Origin: CAYPAV01 sp964408805
GTDB taxonomy: Bacteria > Pseudomonadota > Alphaproteobacteria > UBA8366
Direction of reading: 5' to 3'
Assembly: GCA_964408805.1 (NCBI GenBank)
Contig: CAYPAV010000023.1
Span: 1 to 64,000, forward strand
DNA length: 64,000 bases
Below are positions 62,980-64,000 of this stretch, piece after piece. Every line of letters begins with the position of its first letter. Position 1 is the first letter of the stretch. A program made the translations under genes and the position numbers. The notes beneath the pieces were generated by a model. The model worked only from the letters and a program-made list of their open reading frames with translations. It ran no database searches and was not told where the DNA came from.

Positions 62980-63054
62980 GCCGCCGTAGCTCAGGGGTAG
63001 AGCACACCCTTGGTAAGGGTGGGGCCGTAAGTTCGATTCTTACCGGCGGCACCA
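62980..63054 (+). tRNA. tRNA-Thr (anticodon GGT)
   Basis: A 75-base cloverleaf: acceptor GCCGCCG/CGGCGGC, D arm GCTC AGGGGTA GAGC, anticodon stem CACCC/GGGTG with loop TTGGTAA (anticodon GGT), T loop TTCGATT, discriminator A and an encoded CCA (63052-63054). Its 3' end is followed by sequence leading to a primase-like gene, so it may be the attachment site of an integrated element. Confidence 0.97.
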
Positions 63055-63284
63055 TTTATCCCATTGATATACAACGCTTTTCGGAACAAGTCTCCGAACC
63101 GAAAAGCTCGTCCTGTATCGGAACAGAACGGGAAACCCCGGCCTGTGTTGCGGAAAATACGCGGAAGACCGTTCCCTTAAGGTTCGCGCCCGGGCGTCGT
63201 CACGCACACCCCGCCCCCATCACCAACCAAAAAGAAACGCCCGGAGCGGTGGGGGCTGCGCCGGGCGTTAAGGAGTCTCAAAAG

Positions 63285-64000
63285 TGTTAGACCAGGATAA
63301 TACCCACGACGAGACGGCCGAGCAAGAAGGCGCGTCGCTCGTCGACTACGATGAGTTCCTCGCGGGTTTGTTCCCCGACGTCGACGATGGCGCTCATATC
63401 ATGGCGGCGAGGCAGAAGCCCGGTAAAGGGGGGTTTCGACACGCGATCTACCCCGGCAAGGCACTTCGCCGTTGGATGAATGGCAGCCGCCCGCCGGATG
63501 TTTATTTCACGGTCTCGACGGTTCGTGGAACCCCCGAAGAGCCCTACCAGAAGCGACGGAAGTCCGACTGCGTCAGTGCCCGCGTTGTCATCCTTGATGA
63601 CATCGGCACGAAAGCCGAGGCACCGCCCGTCGAGCCGACCTACAAGCTGGAGAGCAGTGAGGGCAACTTCCAGTGGGGCTACCGCATTCACCCTTATACA
63701 GACCTCACCCGCTTCGACGCGATCATCAACGCCATTACGGCGCGGGGTTACGGCGACGAGGGGGCGGAAGGTTGTAATCGCGTCATGCGTCTCCCCGGCA
63801 GCGTCAACACGAAGCCGGAAAGGAACGGGTTCGTCTCGCGCGTCACCGATTGGCACCCCGAGCGGGTGTGGGACATCGACGAGTTGATCGCGGAGCTGGG
63901 CATCAACCCCAACGAACTGAAAATCGAACCAGAAAAGTCGACGCCGCGCGTATCAGTGGGCGGGGCGGCGGCGGTCGAGACGCGGATCGTCGATCCCGTC
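63285..64000 (+). CDS. Primase/RepB-like protein of an integrated element (5' part)
   Basis: An open frame running off the right edge (238 codons seen). GTG 63285 follows AAGGAG by eight bases. The segments SARVVILDDIGTKAEAPPVEPTYKLESSEGNFQWGYRI and GCNRVMRLPGSVNTKPERNGF resemble the archaeo-eukaryotic-type/RepB-like primases of phages and integrative elements, in which the strand VILDDIG and the RLPGSxNxK motif are characteristic. FVSRVTDWHPERVWDIDELI follows. The rest, including any helicase part, lies outside the window. It is located just downstream of tRNA-Thr. Confidence 0.75.

Noticed and set aside
62862..63290. 142-codon plus-strand frame spanning tRNA-Thr
   Set aside because: It runs through the tRNA gene and has no protein-like pattern.
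1..64000. CRISPR array
   Set aside because: No regularly spaced direct repeats were seen and no cas-like gene is present.

Overview
The window comes from a high-GC alphaproteobacterium, most likely a free-living heterotroph of the Rhodospirillales type. The grounds are the alphaproteobacterial marker set (UPF0262, DUF2948, DUF2336, short-form HisG, the yacG-rng-maf-phosphatase-UPF0262-hisD block with tRNA-Phe beside it, murA next to DUF2948) and a large complement of acyl-CoA, TauD-type, TRAP and hydantoinase genes. The species assignment is inference. The organism cannot be named from the sequence alone.

Layout. 0-3.5 kb: the first codons of a DppB-type ABC permease, a decayed SARP/BTAD regulator, a STAS-like protein, a metallo-beta-lactamase-fold hydrolase and a hotdog thioesterase. 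3.5-6.2 kb: a PAS histidine kinase behind a DUF2336 protein. 6.6-9.0 kb: flavin reductase, class IV aminotransferase, GST. 9.1-13.0 kb (minus): a probable operon of a 91-residue protein, a redoxin read through an in-frame UGA, an OFA-type MFS transporter and an M20 carbamoylase-type hydrolase. 13.1-19.4 kb: a TauD dioxygenase, a LysE exporter, and a gcdH-thiolase-hydroxyacyl-CoA dehydrogenase block, with a fossil of a second gcdH-like 3' end. 19.6-31.3 kb: a signalling region with a hybrid histidine kinase split by two frameshifts, a response regulator, REC-EAL and EAL proteins, a lone LuxR HTH and a CBS protein, enclosing an acyl-CoA dehydrogenase/enoyl-CoA hydratase pair. 31.4-35.5 kb: an NDP-forming acyl-CoA synthetase, an exported-looking YqgE, DUF427 and a methyltransferase. 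35.5-39.5 kb: a four-gene minus-strand operon (CmcJ-like, D-2-hydroxyacid dehydrogenase, TauD, triple Rid). 39.6-43.1 kb: a caspase/Sel1 protein, two PAS-like proteins and an acetyltransferase-like protein. 43.3-49.2 kb: tRNA-Phe, an XRE regulator and the housekeeping block. 49.3-59.2 kb: a TauD gene, an exported hydrolase, a TRAP transporter and a divergent hydantoinase pair. 59.2-62.9 kb: DUF2948, murA, a DHA2 exporter and a 55-residue basic protein. 63-64 kb: tRNA-Thr and the start of a primase-like gene, probably the edge of an integrated element.

The most striking item is the redoxin at 11588-12691. Two halves in the same frame are joined by a UGA that falls exactly at the redox-active position (W-A-S-W-U-G-C-R). 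A hairpin directly after the UGA fits the bacterial SECIS rules. A conventional reading would call it two broken genes, but it is most simply a selenoprotein. Other points of interest are the triple-Rid/dioxygenase operon, the split of the usual murA-hisD neighbourhood by a TRAP-hydantoinase block, and the tRNA-Thr-linked element.
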